NCBI GenBank assembly: GCA_025355875.1
Contig: JANXYV010000138.1
Span: 28,194 to 92,193, forward strand
Source of the DNA: Prolixibacteraceae bacterium
GTDB taxonomy: Bacteria > Bacteroidota > Bacteroidia > Bacteroidales > Prolixibacteraceae
Reading direction: 5' to 3'
Length of the DNA stretch: 64,000 nt
This document shows positions 26,341 to 36,600 of this stretch, piece after piece. A model generated the notes under the pieces. It was given only the letters and a program-made list of their open reading frames with translations. It was not told where the DNA came from and ran no database searches. The stretch's first letter is position 1. Each line of letters opens with the position of its first letter. Both the position numbers and the translations under genes were made by a program.

Positions 26341-27438
26341 TCAAATGAGATAACTTACCGGGTTTGTGTTGATTTCCGATAAATGGACTGCAAATTTAGG
26401 GAATTTTTTTGTAAGTAATTCATAAAAAACTTCTTTAGTGAACTGTTCACTCTCATAATGCCCGATATCTGCAACGATGATTTGGTTTTCGGCATCAAAA
26501 AACTGGTGATATTTAAAATCTCCGGAAATGAAGATGTCAGCTTTTTGCGCCACAGCCAGCTTCAGGTAAGTGCTTCCGGAACCACCGCAAACAGCCACCC
26601 GACGGATCGGCTTTCCGAAAAGGGCGGTGTGCCTGATGACGGTACAATTGAACGCCTTTTTCAGTTTAAGAAGAAACTCCTTTTCTTCTACCGGTTCCGA
26701 AAGATCGCCGATCATTCCGATTCCTGCCTGCGAATACTCGTTATCAAGCGGATAAATGTCGTAGGCGACTTCCTCGTAAGGATGGGCAAGCAGAAGCGCC
26801 TTAATTATGCCTGATTGCAGATGTTTTGGAAAAATCGTTTCGATGCGTGTTTCCGCTTCGAAATGCAGCTGATTTTTTTCGCCGACATACGGATTCGTCT
26901 GGTCATTTCCTTTGAAACTGCCTGTTCCATCGAGGTTGAAGCTGCACGAAGCGTAATTCCCGATTTGTCCGGCGCCTGCGTCGAACAAGACTTTCCTGAT
27001 CTTTTCAGCATCAGCCGACGGAACGAAAGTGACCAGTTTTTTCAGAAAATCAGGCATCGAAGCCAGAATCCGGCAATTTTGGAGGTTCAGTTTCTCGCCA
27101 ATTTTACTGTTTACACCGCCAAAAACACTGTCGAGATTGGTGTGCGAAGCATAGATCGCAAGGTCATTTTTAATGGCTTTGGCCACACAACGTTCGATGT
27201 AGTTTTTCCCGTTCAGCTTTTTCAGACCGCTGAAAATGATCGGATGGTGACAAACGATCAGGTTCAGTTTCTTGCGGATGGCCTCATCCAGAATTTCTTC
27301 GGTAATATCCAGTGAGATCAGGATTCCCGAAATTTCATCGTCCGGATTTCCGATGATCAAACCGGCATTGTCGTATGATTCCTGAAAGGCCAGTGGTGCG
27401 ACCGATTCAATGTATTGGGTGATCTGTCTGAGTTGCAT
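26341..27438 (-). CDS. Nif3-like dinuclear metal centre protein
   Basis: The 365-residue protein has the Nif3/YbgI metal-binding motifs: VCHHPIIFSGLKKLNG near residue 61, YASHTNLDSV near 95, and DIGHYESEQF near 324. It is longer than E. coli YbgI because of a central PII-like insertion (about 130-235), as in Bacillus YqfO. The family forms hexameric toroids with two metal ions per subunit. GTP cyclohydrolase type 2 activity has been proposed for some members and is not certain. It sits between the zinc-ribbon gene and the MerR gene in a leftward group. Confidence 0.92.
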   Translation of the reverse strand: MQLRQITQYIESVAPLAFQESYDNAGLIIGNPDDEISGILISLDITEEILDEAIRKKLNLIVCHHPIIFSGLKKLNGKNYIERCVAKAIKNDLAIYASHTNLDSVFGGVNSKIGEKLNLQNCRILASMPDFLKKLVTFVPSADAEKIRKVLFDAGAGQIGNYASCSFNLDGTGSFKGNDQTNPYVGEKNQLHFEAETRIETIFPKHLQSGIIKALLLAHPYEEVAYDIYPLDNEYSQAGIGMIGDLSEPVEEKEFLLKLKKAFNCTVIRHTALFGKPIRRVAVCGGSGSTYLKLAVAQKADIFISGDFKYHQFFDAENQIIVADIGHYESEQFTKEVFYELLTKKFPKFAVHLSEINTNPVSYLI

Positions 27439-27470
27439 AATATCTTATTATTCTTTCTTCAGAATGAAGC

Positions 27471-27491
27471 CTGGAATCTGGAATCTGGAAC
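27471..27491. repeat. short tandem TGGAATC repeat
   Basis: CTGGAATCTGGAATCTGGAA is a 7-base tandem repeat in the gap between the MerR and Nif3 genes. It resembles the TGGAACTTGGAATTTGG sequences at 43849 and 49226. Confidence 0.5.
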
Positions 27492-27495
27492 TTTT

Positions 27496-27831
27496 TTATA
27501 GTTCTTCCTTTATATCAACCAGCATCTGCCGGATTTCCTGAAGTTTTTTAACGACTTCAAAATTCTGGAACGTATCGTCCTTGTTATCTTTAAGCTTTTG
27601 TTGAGCACCTTTGATGGTCATACCCCTTTCTTTCAGGAGGTAGTAAATCAACTTCAGGTTTTCAATGTCTTCTTTGGTAAACATCCTGTTCCCTTTTGCA
27701 TTCTTATGCGGTTTGAGGATGTCGAACTCGTTTTCCCAGAAACGAATGTTCGATGTGTTCACTCCAAACATCTCAGCAACTTCGCTGATTGAAAAGAAAA
27801 CTTTTTCTATTTTCGGTTTTTTGTAAGGCAC
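27496..27831 (-). CDS. MerR-family transcriptional regulator
   Basis: The 111-residue protein has a MerR winged HTH at the N-terminus (FFSISEVAEMFGVNTSNIRFWENEFDILKPHKNAKGNRMFTKEDIENLKLIYYLL). The sequence RFWENEF instead of RYYE is typical of the Bacteroidota MerR subgroup. The effector domain is a short helical tail (GAQQKLKDNKDDTFQNFEVVKKLQEIRQMLVDIKEEL) without Cys ligands, so a metal or redox sensor is unlikely. It follows the M23 peptidase gene by 11 bases and is probably cotranscribed with it. Confidence 0.9.
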   Translation of the reverse strand: MPYKKPKIEKVFFSISEVAEMFGVNTSNIRFWENEFDILKPHKNAKGNRMFTKEDIENLKLIYYLLKERGMTIKGAQQKLKDNKDDTFQNFEVVKKLQEIRQMLVDIKEEL

Positions 27832-27842
27832 AGCTTGATATT

Positions 27843-28814
27843 TTAGTCGAAAGTTTGTCCGATGTTCGATGAAATCCTGACCATTTTTTCATATTCCTGA
27901 GCGTTCAGGTCTTTGAAATAGTAATATTGCGGGTTGACAGGTTCTCCGTTACGATGAACTTCATAGTGAACATGTGGTCCGGTTGATGTACCTGAATTGC
28001 CGACATAACCAATAACACTTCCACGTTTGACTTGTTCTCCCACTTTTACATTGAAAGCGCTCAAATGGCCATAAAGAGTTTCGTATCCAAAGCCATGGTC
28101 AATCATGATCCAGCGGCCAAAACCGCCCCCAATCGACTGAACGTCTTTCACAATCCCATCGCCGGTAGCATACACTTTGGTGCCGATATTGGCTGTGAAA
28201 TCCATTCCGTAATGAAATTGCCTGATTTTGTAGATCGGGTGAATACGGAAACCCCATCCCGAAGCCGTGCTTTTTAACGACTTGTTTGAGATAGGCATGA
28301 TGGCCGGAAGACTGGCAGTCAGTTTTTCTTTATTCATGGCCAAATTTAAAACTTCATCATACGATTTGGCCTGAATATATGCCTGCTTCGAAAGAATATC
28401 CAGCTTTTCTGCCGTTTTGATCACCAATTCTGAATTGTCGAACGACTCGAGCTGCGAATACCGGTTTACTCCGCCAAATCCGGCCTTCCGGATGGTGGAA
28501 GGGATCGGATCACTTTCAAAAACCACCCGGTACAAGTTGTTGTCGCGCTGTTCAATTTCGTCCAGTACTTTTTCAACGGTTAAAAGGTCTTTGTAAAGCA
28601 AACCGTACTGTGTGGCAAGTCGTTGATTTTCTTTGTGCAGGGCCCGCATCCTCGGAGATTCGTAAAACTGCAAAATCCCGACTGCAATCAGCACCGACGA
28701 TACCAATGTAGTTGAGAATAAGGCTAAAAACCGCTTGAATCGGGTTTTGAAGCTGATTACGATTTTATCGTAGCTAAGTGTGTGAGCATTAAATCTGTAC
28801 TTGACTTTCGCCAT
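27843..28814 (-). CDS. M23-family metallopeptidase (membrane-anchored)
   Basis: The 323-residue protein has a short N-terminal cytoplasmic part, one membrane helix (about residues 31-48, LALFSTTLVSSVLIAVGILQF), a helical periplasmic linker, and a C-terminal LytM/M23 domain. The zinc motifs are HYGMD (about 201-205) and HVHYEV (about 281-286). HPIYKIRQFHYG and VGNSGTSTGPHVHYE are typical of Bacteroidota peptidases that cut peptide cross-links or act as activators during division and envelope growth. It is the first gene of the leftward group, with -7 box TAATTTTG at 28859-28852. It is divergent from alaS. Confidence 0.92.
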   Translation of the reverse strand: MAKVKYRFNAHTLSYDKIVISFKTRFKRFLALFSTTLVSSVLIAVGILQFYESPRMRALHKENQRLATQYGLLYKDLLTVEKVLDEIEQRDNNLYRVVFESDPIPSTIRKAGFGGVNRYSQLESFDNSELVIKTAEKLDILSKQAYIQAKSYDEVLNLAMNKEKLTASLPAIMPISNKSLKSTASGWGFRIHPIYKIRQFHYGMDFTANIGTKVYATGDGIVKDVQSIGGGFGRWIMIDHGFGYETLYGHLSAFNVKVGEQVKRGSVIGYVGNSGTSTGPHVHYEVHRNGEPVNPQYYYFKDLNAQEYEKMVRISSNIGQTFD

Positions 28815-28851
28815 AAAACAGTTTGAATGGAAATTATTTTTTGACTGCTAA

Positions 28852-28859
28852 CAAAATTA
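28852..28859 (-). promoter_or_regulatory. -7 box of the M23 peptidase gene group
   Basis: TAATTTTG on the minus strand lies 37 bases before the ATG at 28814. It is only 12 bases from the divergent plus-strand box TAACTTTG at 28871, so the two promoters face away from each other. Confidence 0.5.
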
Positions 28860-28870
28860 AGGATTTAATC

Positions 28871-28878
28871 TAACTTTG
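28871..28878 (+). promoter_or_regulatory. -7 box upstream of alaS
   Basis: TAACTTTG is a perfect TAnnTTTG match 237 bases before the alaS ATG. If it drives alaS, the leader is unusually long. The 28879-29115 stretch is AT-rich and shows no open frame or obvious hairpin, and no T-box was recognised. Confidence 0.4.
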
Positions 28879-29115
28879 CACGGTTTCAAAATTCCGGTTT
28901 AAAACAGCCAGCAAAGCTAATAAATTCAGCATATAAAATTGATGAGCTTCAATCAATTGCAAATATTTAACAATTTTTAATGCCTGAAATAATTGTTTTG
29001 AAGTGTTTCCTGACGAACGGTTTTTCATTCATTTTGAGGTGTTTTCAAAGAATAAACCTTTGCAGTTTTAGCCTGGTGTTTTTTTGTAATTACATTGTAA
29101 AAGATAAAGATTGAT

Positions 29116-31734
29116 ATGAATTCGAAGGAAATCAGAAAAGCGTTTTTGGATTTTTTTGCCGGCAAGGAACATCAGATTGTGAGTTCGGCACCAATGGTTG
29201 TTAAAAATGATCCAACCCTTATGTTTACCAATGCCGGAATGAATCAGTTTAAAGATATTTTCCTCGGCAATCAACCCGCCAAAAGTTTGCGTGTGGCTGA
29301 TACCCAGAAGTGTCTGCGGGTTTCAGGAAAGCACAATGATTTGGAAGAAGTGGGTCACGATACTTACCACCACACCATGTTCGAGATGCTTGGAAACTGG
29401 TCGTTTGGCGATTATTTCAAGGAAGATGCCATCAACTGGGCCTGGGAATTGCTGCACGATGTTTTGAAAATTCCGGCTGACCGCATGTATGCTTCCATTT
29501 TCGAGGGAAGCGCCGACGATAAACTTGAACGCGATACCGAAGCTTTTGAACTTTGGCGCAAATTTCTTCCGGATGACCAAATCATTAACGGAAGCAAAAA
29601 AGATAATTTCTGGGAAATGGGCGATACCGGTCCCTGTGGACCTTGTTCCGAAATTCATGTCGATTTGCGCGATGATGACGAACGGGCAAAATCGCCAGGC
29701 CGCGATCAGGTGAATAAAGACAATCCGCTGGTGATCGAAATCTGGAACCTGGTTTTCATCCAGTTTAACCGCAAAGCTGACGGGAAACTTGAAGAACTTC
29801 CGGACAAGCATGTGGATACCGGAATGGGTTTCGAACGTCTTTGCATGGTTCTTCAGGGCAAAAAATCGAATTATGACACCGATGTTTTCCAGAACACCAT
29901 TGCTAAAATTGCGGAACTCGGAAACACGAAATACGGTGAAAATCAAAAGGCAGACATTGCCATGCGTGTGATTGCCGACCATTTACGGGCCATTTCGTTC
30001 TCGATTGCCGATGGACAATTGCCCTCGAACAACAAGGCGGGCTATGTGATTCGCCGGATTTTGCGCCGCGCTGTCCGCTACGGATATACTTTCCTTGGAT
30101 TCAAGGAACCATTCATCTGGAAACTGGTTGAAGTGCTGAAAAACAACATGGGCGATGCTTTTCCTGAATTGATTTCGCAACAGGGTCTGATTGAAAATGT
30201 GATCCGCGAAGAAGAAGAATCGTTTCTCCGGACACTGGAAACCGGAATCCGTCTGCTCGATGAACTGGTTGCCAAAGCCAAAGCTGCCGGAAAAACTGAA
30301 ATCAGTGGCGACAATACTTTCACGCTTTACGACACCTTCGGATTTCCGTTTGACCTGACCAGCCTGATCCTTCGGGAGAAAGGATTGTCTGTTGATGAAG
30401 CCGGATTCAATGCTGAAATGGAAAAACAGAAGGAGCGCTCGCGCAATGCGGCTGTTCAGGAAACGGATGACTGGATTGAACTGAAGAAAATTGAACAGGT
30501 TGAATTTGTGGGATACGATCTGCTGGAAACGGAAGTGAAAATTTCGCGTTACCGCAAAGTCACTCAAAAAAATAAGGAATTCTATCACCTGGTTTTCGAC
30601 CTGACTCCATTCTACGGTGAATCGGGAGGTCAGGCCGGGGATTCAGGATACATCATTGCTGACGGTCACCGGACGAAAATTCTGGATACTCAGAAAGAGA
30701 ACAACCTTACCATTCACATTGCCAATAAACTTCCGGAGAATCCTGCAGCAAGCTTCAACGCGGTTGTTGATGCCGGGATGCGAAAAATGACCATGAACAA
30801 CCATACGGCAACTCACCTGCTCGATCATGTCCTGCGTGAAGTGCTGGGAATCCATGTGGAACAAAAAGGATCGCTGGTAAACAGCGAATACCTGCGTTTC
30901 GACTTTGCCCATTTCCAGAAAGTGAGCCGCGAAGAAATGGACCGAATCCAGGCACGGGTGAACGAATTGATTCGTGAAAACCTGGTTAGGGAAGAAAACC
31001 GTTCGGTGTCGTTTAACGAAGCTAAAACCATGGGAGCCATTGCACTTTTTGGTGAAAAATACGGTGATTTTGTTAGGGTGATCAAATTTGGCGAATCGGT
31101 TGAATTGTGTGGAGGAACCCATGTTCCGTCAACCGGGCAGATCGGTTCTTTTATGATTCTTTCCGAAAGCGCCATTTCGGCCGGTGTGCGTCGTATTGAA
31201 GCCATTACTGCCGATCGTGCGGAAGAATTCGTAAAGAAACATCTGGACGAACTGGCTGAAGTGAAATCGGTTCTGAACAATACTCAAAACCTGAAAAAAT
31301 CGGTCGAAGATCTTCTGGCTCAAAACAGTCGTTTGCAAAAGCAAATTGAGGAATTTGAGCGCAAAGCTGCTTCCGGAATCAAACAGGAACTGAAAAATAA
31401 AGTTCAGTTAATTAATGGCGTGAACGTCATTGCGGAAGTTATTCAGCTGGATTCGGCTCAGGCAGTGAAAGATTTGGCATTTCAGCTTAAAGTAGAGATT
31501 GATCATTTGTTCCTGGCTTTGGGTTCAGTCATTAGCGGAAAACCTTCGATTTCGGTGATGATTGCCGAAAATGTGGTGGCCGAAAAAGGCCTAAATGCCG
31601 GTACGATTGTTCGCGAAGCAGCCAAAGAAATGCAGGGCGGCGGAGGTGGTCAGGCATTTTACGCAACTGCAGGCGGAAAAGAAGTTTCAGGACTTCCTGC
31701 TGCCGTAGCCAGGGCAAAATCTTTTGTCGGATAA
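29116..31734 (+). CDS. alaS: alanine--tRNA ligase
   Basis: The 872-residue enzyme charges tRNA-Ala. The class II catalytic core has [15 protein letters not shown] near residue 37, [21 protein letters not shown] and [16 protein letters not shown]. The editing domain carries the zinc ligands in [11 protein letters not shown] near residue 559 and [10 protein letters not shown] near 660. The C-terminal DHHA1-type domain ends [15 protein letters not shown]. Length and motif order are normal for a full-length AlaRS. It is monocistronic on the plus strand, with a possible long leader from the box at 28871. Confidence 0.98.
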   Translation: MNSKEIRKAFLDFFAGKEHQIVSSAPMVVKNDPTLMFTNAGMNQFKDIFLGNQPAKSLRVADTQKCLRVSGKHNDLEEVGHDTYHHTMFEMLGNWSFGDYFKEDAINWAWELLHDVLKIPADRMYASIFEGSADDKLERDTEAFELWRKFLPDDQIINGSKKDNFWEMGDTGPCGPCSEIHVDLRDDDERAKSPGRDQVNKDNPLVIEIWNLVFIQFNRKADGKLEELPDKHVDTGMGFERLCMVLQGKKSNYDTDVFQNTIAKIAELGNTKYGENQKADIAMRVIADHLRAISFSIADGQLPSNNKAGYVIRRILRRAVRYGYTFLGFKEPFIWKLVEVLKNNMGDAFPELISQQGLIENVIREEEESFLRTLETGIRLLDELVAKAKAAGKTEISGDNTFTLYDTFGFPFDLTSLILREKGLSVDEAGFNAEMEKQKERSRNAAVQETDDWIELKKIEQVEFVGYDLLETEVKISRYRKVTQKNKEFYHLVFDLTPFYGESGGQAGDSGYIIADGHRTKILDTQKENNLTIHIANKLPENPAASFNAVVDAGMRKMTMNNHTATHLLDHVLREVLGIHVEQKGSLVNSEYLRFDFAHFQKVSREEMDRIQARVNELIRENLVREENRSVSFNEAKTMGAIALFGEKYGDFVRVIKFGESVELCGGTHVPSTGQIGSFMILSESAISAGVRRIEAITADRAEEFVKKHLDELAEVKSVLNNTQNLKKSVEDLLAQNSRLQKQIEEFERKAASGIKQELKNKVQLINGVNVIAEVIQLDSAQAVKDLAFQLKVEIDHLFLALGSVISGKPSISVMIAENVVAEKGLNAGTIVREAAKEMQGGGGGQAFYATAGGKEVSGLPAAVARAKSFVG

Positions 31735-31793
31735 TTTCAAAAATAAGGGGAAGGAAAAAGTTGTATTCATAGATGCTTTATAGAGCTCAAACA

Positions 31794-33590
31794 ATGAAAC
31801 TGAAAAAATATCTTTTCATATTATTTGCTGGTTTGGTTGGTCTTTCAGGGACGATTCTGGCACAAAATTCCGCCGGAAGTGGCGCTGTAACTGATCTGTT
31901 TAAGTTTTGTTCCGAAATGAAAGGGTTCAATTTGCTTGGCAAATTTGACGTTTACAACAGCAATACCGGATTCCCCGAGAAGGAATTCAGCATGATTCAT
32001 GATCTTGGATTCAATTTTGTGCGTCTTCCGCTCGATTTTCGGGCCTATACTCAATATGGCAACTGGGACAAGTTTACCGAAGCGGAAGTAGCCAAAATAG
32101 ACAAAGCAGTTGAATTTGGAGGCAAATATGGAGTGCATGTTTGCATCAATCTTCACCGGGCGCCAGGTTATTGTGTCAATTCGACTACCTTACCAACTAA
32201 TCAGCAATTGGATCTTTGGACAGATACGATCGCTCAAAAAGCATTTGTCAAACATTGGATATTCTTTGCCAACCGCTACAAAGCAGTTTCGGCTGAAATA
32301 CTGAGTTTTGACCTGGTGAATGAACCGAGCAATGTGACGGAAGCGGTTTATGTTCAGGTGATGAAAAAAGCCATTCAGGCCATACACCAAATCAGTCCCG
32401 ACCGTATTATTTTTGTCGATGGGTTGGATTACGGAAATACCATCGTTCCTAGCCTGAAGGATGAACCGAATTTAGCGCAATCCATTCATTGTTATGAACC
32501 GTTCAGTTTGACCCATTACAAAGCAGAATGGGTGAGTGGTTCAAACGACTTTCCGCTGCCGACCTGGCCCATTTTATGGATTTCAAACTACCTGTATGGT
32601 CCATGGAAAGCCGATTTTAAAAGTCCGCTGGTGTTCCAGGGTAATTTTCCGGCGGGAACTGAGGTGATTGTCAATGTTCATCAGGTTTCGATGGAATCAA
32701 CGCTCAGCATCAAAGCCGGAACAAAAACTGTGCTGTCAAAACATTTTCTTTGCACTGCCGATCCGGGAACTGATTTTACCAAAATCAACAAAACCGAATG
32801 GGGATACCAGAATTTCTCGGACAAAGATTATTCGGCTGTCCTTACCGAAGCGGCAACCAGGCTGACCATTGAGAATATCCTTGGCGACTGGATGATCCTG
32901 AATTCGATCTCGATCAAGCAAGACGGAAAAGTGGCAGTGTATACCCTTTCAGACGGTACCTGGGGTACTAAACAATCATCATACCTGATTGACGACACTG
33001 GTGTGATCAAAACAGCCGATGGAAACAATGTTCTGCCGTTCGAGAGCTACCGGAAGAATATTGCCCTGGCCAAAGCAAATAATATTCCTTTCATGGTTCA
33101 GGAATTCGGGGTTTACAACAAAACTCCTCATTCGGTGGCTATAGGTTTTCTGTCCGACCTGACGAAATTCTTTGCCGAAAACAACATTGGCTGGGCGCTT
33201 TGGAATTTCTCCGGAAGTTTTGGAATCCTCAACAGCGACCGCGCTGATTGTATATATGAACCCTATCAGGGTTATCAGCTCGACCGACAATTGCTGGATG
33301 TTTTGACTAAAAGTGCGAGTACCGGGGCTGTGAACCTGAATAAGCAAACCCTCAAAATTTATCCTTCACCGGTAAAAGATGAGTTATTTATTTCAGGAAG
33401 CGATTTTAAAGGAAAAACAATGATTCAGGTCAGTGATGTAACCGGGCGAATGGTTAATACCTTCCGAAATGAAACTTTTTATTCAGGAACCTTCCGTATG
33501 GATGTGTCAAATCTGAAATCTGGAATGTACATGATTCGAGCCGCAAACCAGGGACAAGTATTTACAGGGAAGTTTTTAATCAGCAGATAA
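31794..33590 (+). CDS. glycoside hydrolase family 5 enzyme with type IX sorting domain
   Basis: From the ATG at 31794 the protein has 598 residues and a signal peptide ending ILAQ. The GH5 barrel shows LGFNFVRLPLDFR, the acid/base Glu177 in VNEP, HCYEPF, and the nucleophile Glu440 in MVQEFGVYN. Between about 270 and 390 a beta-rich insert (PLVFQGNFPAGTEVIVNV, LSIKAGTKTV) interrupts the barrel and could be an immunoglobulin-like or carbohydrate-binding module. The last about 83 residues (LKIYPSPVKDELFI to GKFLISR) are a type A sorting domain, so PorU/PorV should export it. Likely an endo-beta-glucanase or mannanase; substrate is not decided. An earlier ATG at 31773 precedes the signal peptide. 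It faces the large type IX cargo gene, 83 bases away. Confidence 0.9.
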   Translation: MKLKKYLFILFAGLVGLSGTILAQNSAGSGAVTDLFKFCSEMKGFNLLGKFDVYNSNTGFPEKEFSMIHDLGFNFVRLPLDFRAYTQYGNWDKFTEAEVAKIDKAVEFGGKYGVHVCINLHRAPGYCVNSTTLPTNQQLDLWTDTIAQKAFVKHWIFFANRYKAVSAEILSFDLVNEPSNVTEAVYVQVMKKAIQAIHQISPDRIIFVDGLDYGNTIVPSLKDEPNLAQSIHCYEPFSLTHYKAEWVSGSNDFPLPTWPILWISNYLYGPWKADFKSPLVFQGNFPAGTEVIVNVHQVSMESTLSIKAGTKTVLSKHFLCTADPGTDFTKINKTEWGYQNFSDKDYSAVLTEAATRLTIENILGDWMILNSISIKQDGKVAVYTLSDGTWGTKQSSYLIDDTGVIKTADGNNVLPFESYRKNIALAKANNIPFMVQEFGVYNKTPHSVAIGFLSDLTKFFAENNIGWALWNFSGSFGILNSDRADCIYEPYQGYQLDRQLLDVLTKSASTGAVNLNKQTLKIYPSPVKDELFISGSDFKGKTMIQVSDVTGRMVNTFRNETFYSGTFRMDVSNLKSGMYMIRAANQGQVFTGKFLISR

Positions 33591-33672
33591 ACCCTTTCTT
33601 AAATTTATTTCAGACTGCAAGGTGTATTAGTCTAGCAGATTGCTAATGGATTAGCAATGAAAAAGTCATGAT

Positions 33673-36600
33673 CTATCTTAACAAAATTGCTTTCATTGTT
33701 TGAGTCGAATTGTTGCCTGTTTCCAGTTTAAAGAAGTATATTCCATTATCCAGCTGTTTTCTTTGGTTGTATAGAACATTCCAGACTGGCGAATAATTTC
33801 CGGCGCTCTGGTATTCGTTGACCAAAGTACTTACCTGCTGCCCAAGGAAATTGTAAATGGTCAATTTAACATGGGAAGCTTCATGCAGCTGATAAGGAAT
33901 GGTAGTTTCAGTCTGAAAAGGATTTGGATAATTCTGCATCAACATCGTTGTCGAATTATTGGAGTTTATTAAACCCGTTCCTGTTGAAGAAGAAAAGTTT
34001 GCGACAGCAGTTTTATCGCTATCCAGCGTAATCTTTATAGTACTCGTTACTCCTGACAAATCGCCGGCCCAGTTGTCGAACTTGAACCCATTATCTGGTA
34101 TAGCCGTCAGGTTAACTTCTGTCCCAGCCACAAAGCTGGTTCCAGCCGGGCTAATCGCAATTGAACCATTGGTTGACTGCGTATTCAGTTTGAATGCCTT
34201 TCCGTCAAATACTGGAACGACTTTTATTGCTGATATCTTCGGATTGTCTGTTATCTTTTGCAGCGAAATATTTAGTTGCCCGTCAATGAGTTGGATTGTA
34301 AATGTTTTATTGTAAGCAGCATTTGCTCCTGCCATTGACCATATATCCAGTTTACTGATAACCGGTTTTCCTTCGATTAAAACATTAAACACCCGTTGTT
34401 TTGGCTGTGTTTGGTATATTTCAGCAAAAAGCAGGGTTACTTCATAATTGCCATTGGGTAAATCGATGTTATAAGTCACATCTCCATATCGTTCTGACTG
34501 GTACAATTTATCATCTTCAGTACCCGAAATTGCTGCGGTTGAAGTATAAGTATTTCCTCCTGAATAATTTTTGTCAGCACTGAATATTGTACCATCAGAA
34601 GCCTTAAAAGCCGGACCTCCGCAATTCACTGCAAATGATTCGATTGCACTACCAACGAAATTGTAGTTGGCAGTAATGCTTTTATTGGCGTCGATGGTAA
34701 TGGTAGTTGAGTCAACAGAGCCTGAAATATCGCCGCTCCAGTTCCTAAACTGATAGCCAAAATCTGTAGTAGCCGACGCTTTGACGATAGTCCCTTCGTT
34801 GTAAATTCCTCCCGGCGGATTCAGCACAATGCTTCCGTTTGCAGCATTTGTCGAAAGTGAATAAGTAGGAACAATACTGAATGTTGCAGATATCTTTTTG
34901 TCTCCGTCAACTGTAATCGTGCCTGGATTTTGTACGCCTGACAAATCGCCTCCCCAAGAAGCAAATGTAAAACCGATATTACCAACCGCTTTTACTTTTA
35001 CCACAGCACCCGGAGTAAACTTTTCAAGTGCGGGATCAAGAATAATGGCGCCATTTTCAGCTGTTTTCGAAATGGTATAGAACACAGGGCTAAAATTGGC
35101 GGTAATTCCTTTGTCCCCATCCATCGTAATTGTTGCTGCATTTTCTGTTCCGCTCAGGTTTCCGCTCCATCCACTGAATTTGAATCCATTAATTGGAACT
35201 GCGGTAACAGATACTTTGCCTGATGTAGCCTGATCTGTTGATACTTGAATCGATCCATTGGTTGCGGTTGTCACAAGTGTATAATTGGTTGATGGGATTT
35301 TATAGTCAATCCGGTAGGTCATGTCATAAAGAAATTCGTTGGTTTTCAAGTTGGCAGCGTTGCTGATATAGGCCGCATCAACATTTTTTCCGGCAATGGT
35401 GACGTTATCAAAAACTAAATTCCGGAATGCAGAACTCGCTGTTCCAAGAATCCCGCCATTCTTCCAGCCAAAAGTTTGCTTCGATGCATAATTTATATTT
35501 TCGAAACGCATACCGGCCAAATCTCCTGAATTGTTTGCATCTGCCAAAAATCCGAACAAATGCCTAACCGGTTTTGGATCAGAAATATTGATATTCCTGA
35601 AATGCACCATCTGGCCGGTATTCTCAATTCCATCCTTTAGCATCTTGTTTCCACCACCTTTGCACCCGATAATTGAAAAATCAAGATTTGTACCAAAACC
35701 AAATACCCCGCGTGCATAAATAATATCAATATCCTCGATAAGAATTTCCTTTGGAACATTCGAGGCATTATTTGCATCGAAACGCTGTGTAGTAAAATCA
35801 CCTCTAAACGTAGCTCCATTCACATCGTGCCAGAAAACAATACGGCGCATGGTAACCGCACCTCCTATATAATGTCCATCGTCCTGTGTCCGAAAAAAAC
35901 AGTCTTCCAATGTAGTATGACCATCTAATGAAGTTGCATCCGAATTTGGTCGCCATGCGATAACTTTAGCCCATTTGATTGCATTCGGGGTGTAAAACTG
36001 AGTAAGATCTCCGCTGATTTTGAGGGTGTGGTTCGCCGGATCGGCTACCGTTATTCCTTCATACCTGACATTTTTAGCGTTTCGTACTGACACCGCCTCG
36101 TGAAATTGACTATTTGGGTATTCACTTTTGGGATAATCTGTCCAGGCCGTCCAGAAAAGTATTTTTGAACCTGAAATGGTCCCATGTCCATATATCCGGA
36201 TATTTTCACTGGTCCCGGAGGTTCTGCCATAATCGGTAAAATTGCCGTAAACGATAGCATCCCCCGGGATGTAAATTGTTTTATTACTTTTTAAGGTAAT
36301 TACGTCTTTCGGATCCCATCGGCGCTCCACAAGTTCCCCCTTTGTATTTTTGTCAACAGACATCTTATGTACCCCTGGCTCAAAATACAGGGTAGTCCAA
36401 CTGCGTGTGTTAATGTCTGCCGGTATTGGTTCACCTGCCTTAATTACCAAAACTCCTGCGCCATTCGGATCGGGTTTGTCTTCAATAAATGGATTGGCAA
36501 AAATGGAGACCGCGTGGCAGCCAAGTTTCCGGGACGTATAAGGAAATGCAGAACTATCCCATCCATCCCTGACTCTTGGCGCGTTTCGCGTATCCAATTG

